From: Halapricum desulfuricans
Lineage (GTDB): Archaea; Halobacteriota; Halobacteria; Halobacteriales; Haloarculaceae
DNA length: 64,000 nucleotides
Reading direction: 5' to 3'
NCBI RefSeq assembly: GCF_017094505.1
Contig: NZ_CP064787.1
Span: 1,302,001 to 1,366,000 of the forward strand
The notes beneath the pieces were generated by a model, which was given only the letters and a program-made list of their open reading frames with translations, had not been told where the DNA came from and did not search any database. Made by a program: the position numbers and the translations under genes. Below, in pieces: positions 51,154 to 60,080 of this stretch (its first letter is position 1; the number at the start of each line of letters is the position of its first letter).

Positions 51154-52425
51154 TCACTCGTCGAACCGAACGTCGACGCTGTGGGCGTGGGCTTCGAGAC
51201 CTTCCCGGTCGGCGAGCGTCGTGATCGTCTCCCGGAGTTCGGCCAGTCCGTCTTCGGAGAGCCGCTGGACGGTCGCCGAGCGGACGAACGTATCGACCGA
51301 CAGCCCGCTGGCGAGCCGTGCCTGCGCGTCGGTCGGGAGCACGTGGTTCGTCCCGCTGGCGTAGTCACCGGCGGCGACCGGCGAGTGCGGCCCGAGGAAG
51401 GCGCTGCCGTAGTTCTCGATCCGATCGAGCAGGGCGTCCTCGTCGTCGGCCTCGACGTAGATGTGCTCGGGGGCAAACTGGTCGGCAAAGAGCGCCGCCT
51501 CGCTCATCGAGCGCGCGACGAACACGCCGCTTGCTTCGTTTGCCAGCGCCTCGCGGATGATGTCCTCGCGCTCGCGCTCGCCGGCCTGTGCGTCGATCTC
51601 CTCGACGACGGCCTCCGCGAGGTCCACGTCGTCGGTGACCGTCACGACGGCGGCGTGGGGGTCGTGTTCGGCCTGTGCGATCATCTCCGCGCCCAGTCGT
51701 TCGGGATCGGCCGTCCCGTCCGCAAGTACCAGCACCTCGCTCGGGCCGGCGAGCATATCGATTTTCACGTCGCCGCGGACTTCGGCTTTGGCGGCCGTCA
51801 CCCACCGGTTGCCGGGGCCGACGATGACGTCGACGCTGTCAATCGACTCGGTCCCGTAGGCCATCGCGCCGATCGCCTGTGCGCCGCCCACCTGATAGAC
51901 GGCGTCGGCGCCGCCGGCGTGGATCGCCGCGAGCGTGACCGGGTTGATCTGCTCGGCCGGCGGCGTCACGGCGACGACGTGGTCGACGCCGGCGACCGTC
52001 GCGGGGACGATCCCCATGAGCGCGCTCGAGGGGTAGGCGGCCGTGCCGCCCGGCGCGTAGACGCCCGCGCTGTCGAGCGGGTAGAACCGGCGGCCGAGTT
52101 CCCGACCCTCGGTCTCGTAGGACCAGTCCTCGCGGACCTGATGCTCGTGGAACTCCCGGATGTTGTCGGCGGCAGTCTCGATTGCCTCACGGACGTCGTC
52201 GTCGATCGACTCGTAGGCCCGCTCGGCCTCGTCCGTGATGTCGAAGTTGCCCACCTCGACATCGTCGAACTTCCGACAGTACTCCCGGAGCGCGACATCG
52301 CCCTCTTCGCGCACGCGATGGACGATCTCCGCGACGTCGTCGCGGATCTCTTCGAGCCCCGCATCGCGTTCGAACAGGGCGCGTCGCTCCGCCGGATCGA
52401 GTTCGGAGACGGACTGTACGTCCAT
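51154..52425 (-). CDS. hisD: Histidinol dehydrogenase HisD
   Basis: 423 aa. It catalyses the last two steps of histidine synthesis, oxidising L-histidinol to histidine with 2 NAD+. The family signature region is IDSVDVIVGPGNRWVTAAK near residue 220, with KIDMLAGPSEVLVLADGTAD after it. Zinc ligands lie in AQAEHDPHA and in FAPEHIYVEADD, GTNHVLPT. ATG 52425 is used; the frame extends to a GTG at 52443. No other his genes are adjacent. Confidence 0.95.
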   Translation of the reverse strand: MDVQSVSELDPAERRALFERDAGLEEIRDDVAEIVHRVREEGDVALREYCRKFDDVEVGNFDITDEAERAYESIDDDVREAIETAADNIREFHEHQVREDWSYETEGRELGRRFYPLDSAGVYAPGGTAAYPSSALMGIVPATVAGVDHVVAVTPPAEQINPVTLAAIHAGGADAVYQVGGAQAIGAMAYGTESIDSVDVIVGPGNRWVTAAKAEVRGDVKIDMLAGPSEVLVLADGTADPERLGAEMIAQAEHDPHAAVVTVTDDVDLAEAVVEEIDAQAGEREREDIIREALANEASGVFVARSMSEAALFADQFAPEHIYVEADDEDALLDRIENYGSAFLGPHSPVAAGDYASGTNHVLPTDAQARLASGLSVDTFVRSATVQRLSEDGLAELRETITTLADREGLEAHAHSVDVRFDE

Positions 52426-52526
52426 ACGCGTTCGCGTTTCCACCGGAGGAGCATACCGTTTGCCATTTCGATCGACGGAAAGTCGCGGACGGGGCGGTAT
52501 TTCGGCCCATCGAACGTGAGGAATAT

Positions 52527-53138
52527 CTACTGAGATCGGAGCAGGCCCCGTCCGGCGACCAGCGCGAGCACGAACGCACCGCCGAGGAAGAACGCGAGCG
52601 CGGGGTCGACGGCGTTGACGACCTCGGTCGCGGTCTGGGAGGCGTCGGTCATCGTTCCCGGTCCAGCGGGCTCGGCCGGCTCGGGCCCAGGCGCGAGCCA
52701 GCGCTCGACTGCCGCCCCGAACGCGAGACTCCCGCCGGCGAGTAGCCCGACGGCACCCAGCACCCGGGCGAGGGTCCGTTCCAGTCGCGACTCGCTGTCG
52801 TCGTCTCCTGCGACGAAGACGACGGCCTCGCTTGCCGGCCCGTAGACCGTCATTTCGTTACCCTTCTCGGAGTATCGCGTACCGACTTCACGGATGAGCC
52901 CCGCCGACTGCAGGTTCTCGAGGTGATAGTGGACGTTCTGGAGCGAGGTCCCGACCCCTTCCCGGAGTTCGGTCGGGGAGCGAGGCTGTTCGTACAGCAT
53001 CGAGAGCATCGTTCGCGCCGTCTCGGCAGACAGTGCGTCCAGGGCGTCCTGGGTGTCCTCGGCGTCGAGGCTGTAGACTCTGGGCTCTTCCGGCGGAGCC
53101 GGGTCCAGCCGCGACGGCAGCAACCGTTGGATCGACAT
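52527..53138 (-). CDS. Winged-helix regulator with two C-terminal membrane helices
   Basis: 203 aa from ATG 53138. The ArsR-like winged helix occupies about residues 30-95 (ETARTMLSMLYEQPRSPTEL, GVGTSLQNVHYHLENLQSAG). Two hydrophobic helices follow near 130-150 (VLGAVGLLAGGSLAFGAAVE) and 175-198 (PALAFFLGGAFVLALVAGRG), separated by a Pro/Ala-rich loop. This membrane-tethered HTH layout is common in haloarchaea. It is divergent from the sensor kinase gene at 53301. Confidence 0.85.
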   Translation of the reverse strand: MSIQRLLPSRLDPAPPEEPRVYSLDAEDTQDALDALSAETARTMLSMLYEQPRSPTELREGVGTSLQNVHYHLENLQSAGLIREVGTRYSEKGNEMTVYGPASEAVVFVAGDDDSESRLERTLARVLGAVGLLAGGSLAFGAAVERWLAPGPEPAEPAGPGTMTDASQTATEVVNAVDPALAFFLGGAFVLALVAGRGLLRSQ

Positions 53139-53300
53139 GTGCGTCTCTAGCGAAGCCACCTATAATCAGATTCCCGTAGCTCAAAGAGCCGTTTGACCGA
53201 TCTGATCATGGGACTGCGACGCTTTCCACATGCTTTATGTGGGTGCTTCGACCAGATAGAAGGTGCTACGGGGAAACGGGGCACACCCGTCGGAGAAATC

Positions 53301-55205
53301 ATGTCGTCCGGTCGTGATTCCGGTTCGAACGGGTCAACGCCGAGGGGGAGTTCGGGCACGTCGGGCCGTGGCTCGGATTCGCCCTCGCTCTACCGAGCGG
53401 TCTACCGTCGGGTGACACCCGCGTTCGTCCGTCGTCGTCTCGGGGCGAAGTTCCTCGTCGCGCTGTTGCTCGTCGCCGTTCTCATCAGTGTCATCGGATT
53501 CGCCACGTACGTCGAGATTCAGGGGACGATACAGGAGGAGGCGACGGACGAACTCGAAATGACCGGCCAGTTGCGCGCCCAGAGCGTCAGTCAGTGGGTG
53601 GCTGGCACGCGGGCTCAGACAGCACTGGTCGCAGACCCACAGCTGGCCCCGAACGAAACGGCGCTCAACGCCTCCCTCTCGGCGGCGAAAGCCGGTGGCG
53701 GGAGCGCGATCATCGACATCCATTACGTCGATACCGATCGGAACACTGTCCTCGCAAGTACGAACGACGACTACGAGAGGCGGGGGCTGGACGATGACGA
53801 ATCTGACAGGTCATCGAGCGACGAAGTCGGGTCGAACTGGATCGATCCCCTGGCTCGGCTGGGCGAGGACTCGGACGCGGTCACGTTTTCGAGACGGTCC
53901 TATACCGTCGGCGGTGACCGGGCGATCGCGCTTGTCAGCCGGGTGACAGAGAACAGTGCCGTCGTCGTCGTCAGCCGGTTCGTGCCGACGTTCGACGACA
54001 GCGACATCCGGACGACGCTGGTGACTGCCGAGGGAAATCGAGTCGCCACGACCGACGCTGCGCGGGAGTTCGAGCGGACCGACGCGTTCACCGCGGCCGT
54101 CGAAGCGGGGACGAGCCGAACTATCGAGGCCGGCGGGGAAGTGCGCACGTACGTGCCAGTCGAGGGCACCGACTGGATCGCGGTCTCGACAGCTCCGAAG
54201 GACGACCTCTACAGCGTCAGTGCGACCGTCGGGCGAAACGTCTTGCTGCTGGCGGTGACGGCGCTCGCCTCGCTTGCGGCCGTCGGCTTCATTCTCGGCC
54301 GGAACACGGTCGTCCCGCTCGTGGCGCTCAAAGAACACGTTCGGGCGATCGAATCCGGGTCGCTCGACGCCGATCTGGAGACGGCCCGTGAAGACGAGAT
54401 CGGCCAGTTGTTCGGGGCGTTCGACAACATGCGCGACGCCCTCGAGGTGCAGTTCCGGGAGGCCCGGCAGGCCAGACACGAGGCCGAGAGCTCGCGCAGG
54501 GAGATGGAGCGACAGAACCGGCGGCTCGACCAGTTCGCCTCGACGTTGAGCCACGATCTCCGGAACCCGCTGGCGGTCGCGCGTGGCCACGTCGAACTCC
54601 TGCGGACCAAACTCGACGACTCCCAGGGGGAACTGCTCGAACACGTCGAGAAGATCGACGGGGCCCACGGCCGGATCGATTCGATCATCGACGACGTGCT
54701 CACGCTGACGCGCAAGGGCGAGTCCGTCGAGGAGACCGAGCGGTTTGAACTCGAAGACGCCGCCCGCGAAGGCTGGGGCAACGTCGACAGCAGGGACGCG
54801 ACGCTTCGCGTCGAAGACAGCATCGCCATCGAGGGCGACCGGAGCCGGCTGCTGCGGGCGCTGGAGAACCTCTTTCGAAACTCGATCGACCACGTCGGTC
54901 CCGAAGTGACTGTGACAGTCGGGCTGACCGAAGACGGATTTTACGTCGAAGACGACGGGCCGGGCATCCCCGACGAGGAAATGGACGCGATATTCGAATA
55001 CGGCCACACCAACAGCGAAGACGGCACCGGCATTGGCCTGTCGATCGTCAAGACGATCGCCGAGGCGCACGGCTGGTCGGTCTGGGTCGACGGGACGTCG
55101 GGTCGCGGCGCCCGGTTTGTCTTCTCCGACGTGTTCGCCACCGAGGAACGCCTGTTCGAGGAGTCGGCGTTCACCTGGGAGCACGCCCGGGCTGACGACG
55201 ACTAG
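53301..55205 (+). CDS. Transmembrane sensor histidine kinase (extracellular sensor, HAMP)
   Basis: 634 aa from ATG 53301; the frame opens at 53193 but the first 36 residues lack sense. A Ser/Gly-rich N-tail precedes TM1 (LVALLLVAVLISVIGFATYV, about 50-72). An extracellular Cache-like region of about 235 residues follows, then TM2 (about 313-332). HAMP is next (KEHVRAIESGSLDADLETAR), then HisKA with TLSHDLRNPLAVARG near 417 and HATPase with NLFRNSIDH, DDGPGIPDE and GTGIGLSIVK. It senses an external ligand. No response regulator is adjacent. Confidence 0.92.
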   Translation: MSSGRDSGSNGSTPRGSSGTSGRGSDSPSLYRAVYRRVTPAFVRRRLGAKFLVALLLVAVLISVIGFATYVEIQGTIQEEATDELEMTGQLRAQSVSQWVAGTRAQTALVADPQLAPNETALNASLSAAKAGGGSAIIDIHYVDTDRNTVLASTNDDYERRGLDDDESDRSSSDEVGSNWIDPLARLGEDSDAVTFSRRSYTVGGDRAIALVSRVTENSAVVVVSRFVPTFDDSDIRTTLVTAEGNRVATTDAAREFERTDAFTAAVEAGTSRTIEAGGEVRTYVPVEGTDWIAVSTAPKDDLYSVSATVGRNVLLLAVTALASLAAVGFILGRNTVVPLVALKEHVRAIESGSLDADLETAREDEIGQLFGAFDNMRDALEVQFREARQARHEAESSRREMERQNRRLDQFASTLSHDLRNPLAVARGHVELLRTKLDDSQGELLEHVEKIDGAHGRIDSIIDDVLTLTRKGESVEETERFELEDAAREGWGNVDSRDATLRVEDSIAIEGDRSRLLRALENLFRNSIDHVGPEVTVTVGLTEDGFYVEDDGPGIPDEEMDAIFEYGHTNSEDGTGIGLSIVKTIAEAHGWSVWVDGTSGRGARFVFSDVFATEERLFEESAFTWEHARADDD

Positions 55206-55225
55206 CGAAGCGCGCGGGGACACGA

Positions 55226-55894
55226 CTACGGCCGACAACAGGACGACAGTACTGTCGTCAGACCGGTCTCGAGCGCGTCGCGTTCGACGACAGCGGCCGC
55301 ATCGGGATGGGCTTCGGGACCGTCGTCGTAGAGGACCTGCACGGCGTCGAGACCGGCGGCCGCGGCTCCGGCGACGTCGCGCTCGGGGTCGTCACCGACG
55401 TAGATCGCCCGGTCAGGATCGACGCCGAGACGGTCCGTAATCGCCTCGAACGCCATCGGATCGGGTTTTCGCGTATCGAGTTCGCCGGTGACGAGCGTCG
55501 CGTCGAAACGCTCTCTCCAGCCGAGCCGATCGAGCTTGCTCCGCTGGGCCCGCGACGGCCCGTCGGTGAGGACGCCGACGCGATACCCCAGTCCGTCGGT
55601 GAGGTCTTCGAGCAGCGTCTCGACGCCGTCGACGGGCTCGAGCGCGTCGTTGACGGCCTCGCGATAGGCGCGGGCGACCGCGTCCGGCGACGGGTCGTCG
55701 TCGGTCAGCAACTGTTCGAAAATCGGCGTGCGCGTCTCGCCGGCCACGACCCGTCCGTGGGCGTCGAGGTAGTCCGAGCGAGAGAGCGGCGGTGCGTCGG
55801 TCGCCTCGATCGCCTCGGCGAGCAACGTCCGCCGGTCACGGTCCGGGACCGCGAGCGTCCCGTCGAGGTCGAACACGACCGCACGTGAGGTCAT
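55226..55894 (-). CDS. HAD-superfamily phosphatase
   Basis: 222 aa. Motif I is VVFDLDGTLAVPD, motif II GVLTDGPSR, motif III KPDPMAFEA and motif IV YVGDDPERDVAGA. The cap is a helical C1-type insert. This is the phosphoglycolate phosphatase/YjjG-like group, acting on small phosphorylated metabolites. Substrate unknown. It ends with a CysCys-containing tail (LSSCCRP). Confidence 0.9.
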   Translation of the reverse strand: MTSRAVVFDLDGTLAVPDRDRRTLLAEAIEATDAPPLSRSDYLDAHGRVVAGETRTPIFEQLLTDDDPSPDAVARAYREAVNDALEPVDGVETLLEDLTDGLGYRVGVLTDGPSRAQRSKLDRLGWRERFDATLVTGELDTRKPDPMAFEAITDRLGVDPDRAIYVGDDPERDVAGAAAAGLDAVQVLYDDGPEAHPDAAAVVERDALETGLTTVLSSCCRP

Positions 55895-56015
55895 CAGTGT
55901 ACGCCACGGCCGGATCTGATTTGACGCTAACGGTCGGTGCTGTTCCTGCCGGTCGCGTGCCGATCGGGATCAAAACGGGCCGTCGACGCCTCGCCGGAAA
56001 TGAGCGTGAGAGACG

Positions 56016-57230
56016 TTACTGGAAGGTTCGGGAGATCTGCTCGTCGTCTTCGGCTTCCTGTTGGATCTTCTCCCAGGCGTCGTAGAAGTCCTGTTCGACG
56101 ATCTCCGAGCGGTCGTCGCGGATAGCGAACATCCCGGCCTCAGTGCAGATGGCCTTGATGTCCGCCCCGGAGGCCTCAGTGACCTCCTCCGCCAGCGACT
56201 CGAAGTCGACACTCTCGGCGAGATTCATGTTCCGGGTGTGGATGCGGAAGATCTGTTCGCGACCCTCCACGTCGGGCTTTGGCACTTCGATGAGGCGGTC
56301 GAAGCGGCCGGGTCGGAGGATGGCCCGATCCAGCATGTCGAAGCGGTTGGTCGCGGCGATAATCCGGATCTCCCCGCGGTCCTCGAAGCCGTCCATCTCG
56401 CTGAGCAGTTGCATCATCGTCCGCTGGACCTCGGCGTCCCCGGAGGTCTTCGACTCGGTTCGCTTGCTCGCGATCGCGTCGATCTCGTCGATGAAGATGA
56501 CGGCGGGCTCGTGCTGGCGAGCCAGCTCGAACAGGTCCCGGACGAGCTTCGCGCCCTCGCCGATGAACTTGTGAACCAGTTCCGAGCCGGCCATCTTGAT
56601 GAACGTGGCGTCGGTCTGGTTGGCGACGGCCTTGGCCATCATCGTCTTGCCCGTGCCCGGCGGGCCGTGCAGCAGGACGCCGCTTGGCGGGTCGATCCCG
56701 ACCTCCTCGAACATGCCGGGGTTCTTCAGGGGCATCTCGACGGTCTCGCGGACCTCCTCGATCTGCTCTTGAATGCCGCCGATGTCCTCGTAGCCGACGT
56801 CGGGGCTCTGGTCGACCTCCATCACGCGGGCGCGGACGTCGGTCTCATCGTCGAGCGATTTGACGATCGACAGGGAGTTGTTGACCGCGACCCGGGCGTC
56901 GGGCTCGAGGTCCTCGCGCATCTCCTCGGTGACCTCGGTCAGCGCTTCCTGGTTGTTTCCGTGCTGTTTGATGATGACGCCCTCGTCAGTGAGTTCCTGC
57001 ACGGTGGCGATAAACAGCGGCGACTGCTTGAGCTTCTTGTTCTCGTGAGTGAGTCGCTCGAGTTTCTGCTGGTACTTGTTGTTCTCGGCGTTCGCGTCGA
57101 GTAACTTGTCCCGCATCTCTTCGTTCTGTGACTCCAGCACTTCGAGACGCTCCTGCAGGGCCTCGATCTTTTCCTGCTGGGAGGCGTCCTCGTCGTACGG
57201 GAGATTGACGTCGTCGACGGTGTCCGTCAT
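56016..57230 (-). CDS. panA: Proteasome-activating nucleotidase PAN
   Basis: 404 aa. An N-terminal coiled coil (EKIEALQERLEVLESQNEEM) is followed by an OB domain (GVIIKQHGNNQEALTEV) and the AAA+ domain. Walker A is LLHGPPGTGKTMMAKAVANQ near residue 190, Walker B is AVIFIDEIDAIASKRTESKT and the SRH arginines are in AILRPGRFDRLIEVP. PAN unfolds proteins for the 20S proteasome. The C-terminus RTFQ has Phe where the HbYX motif has Tyr. A TTATGAA box 27 bases upstream of 57230 covers the alternative ATG at 57257, so 57230 is the start. Confidence 0.95.
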   Translation of the reverse strand: MTDTVDDVNLPYDEDASQQEKIEALQERLEVLESQNEEMRDKLLDANAENNKYQQKLERLTHENKKLKQSPLFIATVQELTDEGVIIKQHGNNQEALTEVTEEMREDLEPDARVAVNNSLSIVKSLDDETDVRARVMEVDQSPDVGYEDIGGIQEQIEEVRETVEMPLKNPGMFEEVGIDPPSGVLLHGPPGTGKTMMAKAVANQTDATFIKMAGSELVHKFIGEGAKLVRDLFELARQHEPAVIFIDEIDAIASKRTESKTSGDAEVQRTMMQLLSEMDGFEDRGEIRIIAATNRFDMLDRAILRPGRFDRLIEVPKPDVEGREQIFRIHTRNMNLAESVDFESLAEEVTEASGADIKAICTEAGMFAIRDDRSEIVEQDFYDAWEKIQQEAEDDEQISRTFQ

Positions 57231-57371
57231 TACCCCCTGGGTAGTGGATGTGTTCATAAGAGGTTTCGGGTGGTGTCAGATGTGTCTCCCACGGAAAGAC
57301 GGTTTATGTCGCTCGCGACGGTCCGCCCGACGATGACGCTCGGGGATTACCTCAGGACATATTTTAGAAGA

Positions 57372-57384
57372 GAAAATATTATTA
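57372..57384 (+). promoter_or_regulatory. TATA-like region for the small HTH gene
   Basis: An AT-rich block (GAAAATATTATTA) centred about 33 bases before ATG 57411 is the only strong promoter-like signal between PAN and this gene. It supports the start at 57411 over the longer frame opening at 57270. Confidence 0.4.
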
Positions 57385-57410
57385 CCCTGTATTCACTCGT
57401 TCGGGGTACG

Positions 57411-57677
57411 ATGAGCACGACCGAGACGGCCACCACGGATGCACCGACGGAAGACGATCGAGAGGCGCTACGAGAGCTGCCCCCGAGCGCGAAGCTCGTC
57501 GCGAAGGCCCTGGAGTACAACGATCAGCTGACCCAGAGTCAACTCGCCGAGGAGACGCTGTTGCCCGGCCGGACGGTCCGGTACGCGCTGAACCGGCTGG
57601 AGGAGATCGGTGTCGTCGACGCTCGCTTCTCCTTTACCGACGCCCGCAAGCGCGTCTACTCGCTGCAGACCGAGTGA
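57411..57677 (+). CDS. Small MarR-like winged-helix regulator
   Basis: 88 aa. After an acidic 20-residue lead (TTETATTDAPTEDDREAL) comes a single winged helix: KLVAKALEYNDQLTQSQLAE, LLPGRTVRYALNRLEEIGVV and wing FSFTDARKRVYSL. This compact protein type is widespread in haloarchaea, and members are thought to be general transcription modulators. It is divergent from PAN, whose promoter is about 150 bases away. Confidence 0.85.
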   Translation: MSTTETATTDAPTEDDREALRELPPSAKLVAKALEYNDQLTQSQLAEETLLPGRTVRYALNRLEEIGVVDARFSFTDARKRVYSLQTE

Positions 57678-57916
57678 CACTCCACGAACGGAGGATGCTT
57701 CGTTGACCTGTGAATCCACACACTCGGTTACCCAAGGAAAATCACACATTCTGACAGAAAGGACGTGCAACATTCAGAGCGTGAATTCAGCACAGCAGGA
57801 CAGATTCGTCTCGGTTCCTCACTGGAATTACTTATTCAAGTGGGGAAGGCTCCAGCCCCGACGCTTTCAGCAACTCAGGCGAAAAAATATATCACTCTGG
57901 GGGTCACCGTGTTAAC

Positions 57917-58336
57917 GTGGCTCCCTCCCGAACACGCCGATCGCTACTCGCAGCCTGTGGAACAGTGTCAGCCCTTGCCCTCGCCGGATGTTCTGATTTG
58001 TTCAATTCGAAAGCGTTAGCTCATGAGGTCGAGGTCTTCAATTGGCGTGATACAGCACATACTCTCGCCGTTACAGTCAAAAATAATCGCGACACTGTCC
58101 TTTACAACCGTGACTTCCAATTAGGGGCTGGACAGGTCCAAGAAGGTACTAAGCCGTTCAGTGGGACTCCCGATACGATTACGCTTGAAGTAGATGATGG
58201 CAGTCCGAGAACATACCGATGGCCCGAGCCCAATTGTGAGGAGCGAGGTATACGGTCAGCCGGTGGTGCTAAGATCATCCTGACGGCCGAAAAAATACAT
58301 GTCGAACCGTCATGCAATACAGTGTACGTAGAATAG
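57917..58336 (+). CDS. Tat lipoprotein with atypical base composition
   Basis: 139 aa from GTG 57917. The N-terminus SRTRRSLLAACG contains a twin-arginine motif with lipobox LAGC near residue 25. The mature part is beta-rich (HEVEVFNWRDTAHTLAVTVK, DTITLEVDDGSPRTYRWPEP) and ends EPSCNTVYVE, resembling small haloarchaeal immunoglobulin-like lipoproteins. The coding sequence uses many A/T-ending codons, unlike its neighbours, suggesting recent transfer. No function assigned. The 240 bases upstream and 274 bases downstream are also AT-rich and empty. Confidence 0.7.
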   Translation: MAPSRTRRSLLAACGTVSALALAGCSDLFNSKALAHEVEVFNWRDTAHTLAVTVKNNRDTVLYNRDFQLGAGQVQEGTKPFSGTPDTITLEVDDGSPRTYRWPEPNCEERGIRSAGGAKIILTAEKIHVEPSCNTVYVE

Positions 58337-58610
58337 CTCTGACCGAACTGCTCTACTTGCCTCTCCAATTCGTTCAGCTGGCAATTGATGGGTGCTGATT
58401 ATGCGCGTTCTATTTTGTAAGTACCGAAGTGACCTACCGAAGAACTGTCAGGAGGGGCGTGCGAGATATAGAGCGTGTAGTCAGCACGGAGACGACATTT
58501 ATTTCACGTCCAATATCTTGAATCACCAGTTCACGAAGCCTGCGCACTGACCACCGATCTGCCTTTACAAGCGGGCCGGAGACGGTCCCCTGACCGTGAC
58601 TCCGGGGGAG

Positions 58611-60080
58611 TCAGGCGTTCTGTTCGATACGCTGGAGTTCGGCCGCCAGCGATTCGAGGCCAGCCCGCGGGGATCGCTCGCGGGCGAGGATGGCGTTGAC
58701 GTGCGTCGCAATCGGCCTTATCTGATCCGACCAGACAGGGGTGTAGGGGGCCGGCAGCGCGTGTTCGCCGACGAGTCGAAGCGTCTGCGCGTACCCACCC
58801 AGCGTCTCGCTGGCTGCAGCGGAGTCGAACACGTCCTTCCGGGGTGGGAGCCATCCTTCGGTTCGCAGGAGGCGTTGTTGGAACCCGGGGCTCGTCATCG
58901 CCTGCAGGACGCGAGTGATTGCTGACTGACGCTCACTGTTTGGGTTGACGATCACCTGTCTCGACACTAACGGCGACATCGTGCCATCGGTTCGCGGGTA
59001 AGACCCCTCTTGCGGACGCACGCCGTAGGGGGTGGGCGTCACGCCGAAGCGGTCGGCAGTCACGTCTACGTCCTTGACTCCCGAATCAGTCAGCGCCGAT
59101 GTCCATATGTGGTGGGCGACGGCCTCGTCACGCGAGATCGTCTCTCGGACGTCATCTACGTTCCAGTCCAGGGCCGCGGCAGGGACGACATCCCCGGCGA
59201 ACGACCCGAACCCATCGAACGACTCGCCGTGGAGGAACCGCCGAAGCATCCTGACCGCGTCGATCCCCGCGTCTTCAGCGACTGTCACGGGTCGCTCTCC
59301 CGCAGGTCCGAGTAACGTGGTCGTCGGGTCGCCGAAGTACGCCCCGCCCCACGTCGACAGCGCCTCGTAGAACGGGCCGTACACCAACGACCGGTAGGCC
59401 CCCAGCGGAGAGGTAAACCCGTATTTGACGCCGCTATTTGCGAGCGTGTCAGCGACGACGTGCGACCAGCGTTCCCACGACAGGGGCTCGTTCCCCCAGT
59501 TTGCTCCTGCAGGGTCGTAGCCGGCCGCACTGGCGAGATCGCGGCGGTACAGTATCACCCGCATCTCAACACGGAGCGGGATGCCATACCGGTCGCCCGT
59601 CCCCTGGGCCCGGCCCGAGCGACTGGCCGCCCAGAAGCACTCTGATTCGATGGGTGTCAGCACCCGCTCCGGCAGCCGTTCGGTAAGGTTTGTGAGGGAG
59701 CCCGTGCTGTGAAATCGTTGTAGCCAGCTGTCACGGAGGACCAACAGGTCCGCCGCGTCGGAGCTTCTATTGAGCTCGTCTGCAAAGTCACTCATTACCG
59801 GTCCGGCATAGGCGTCGAAGACGCGGAACGTGACATCCACGTCCTGGGAGAGACCACCGTGCTCGTAAAGGGCCGTTTTGACGGTATCGGCGGGAAAGAC
59901 GCTTTCGACTGCACACGTCACCTGCGGGTCGCTCTCGCTCCCATCACCGAGTGTCGTCCCCAACTCGCCGCACCCGGCCCCGACTGCGGACGTGCCCGTG
60001 GCTGCCAGCCCGGCCACGAAGCGCCGCCGACTGACTCTCGATCTCGCCGAGGCTGACTCGGACTGGTCGCGTCGACTCAC
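58611..60080 (-). CDS. Extracellular solute-binding lipoprotein (sugar-ABC type), orphan
   Basis: 489 aa. The Tat motif is VSRRRFVAGLAATG near residue 16 and a lipobox-like GAGC follows. The mature protein has the type-1 extracellular binding-protein pattern: DAADLLVLRDSWLQRFHSTG, LTNLTERLPERVLTPIESEC, GDRYGIPLRVEMRVILYRRD, GYDPAGANWGNEPLSWERW. It therefore probably binds a sugar or oligosaccharide. No permease or ATPase lies on either side, which is unusual. The start region overlaps nothing; ATG 60080 gives a plausible n-region. Confidence 0.82.
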   Translation of the reverse strand: MSRRDQSESASARSRVSRRRFVAGLAATGTSAVGAGCGELGTTLGDGSESDPQVTCAVESVFPADTVKTALYEHGGLSQDVDVTFRVFDAYAGPVMSDFADELNRSSDAADLLVLRDSWLQRFHSTGSLTNLTERLPERVLTPIESECFWAASRSGRAQGTGDRYGIPLRVEMRVILYRRDLASAAGYDPAGANWGNEPLSWERWSHVVADTLANSGVKYGFTSPLGAYRSLVYGPFYEALSTWGGAYFGDPTTTLLGPAGERPVTVAEDAGIDAVRMLRRFLHGESFDGFGSFAGDVVPAAALDWNVDDVRETISRDEAVAHHIWTSALTDSGVKDVDVTADRFGVTPTPYGVRPQEGSYPRTDGTMSPLVSRQVIVNPNSERQSAITRVLQAMTSPGFQQRLLRTEGWLPPRKDVFDSAAASETLGGYAQTLRLVGEHALPAPYTPVWSDQIRPIATHVNAILARERSPRAGLESLAAELQRIEQNA

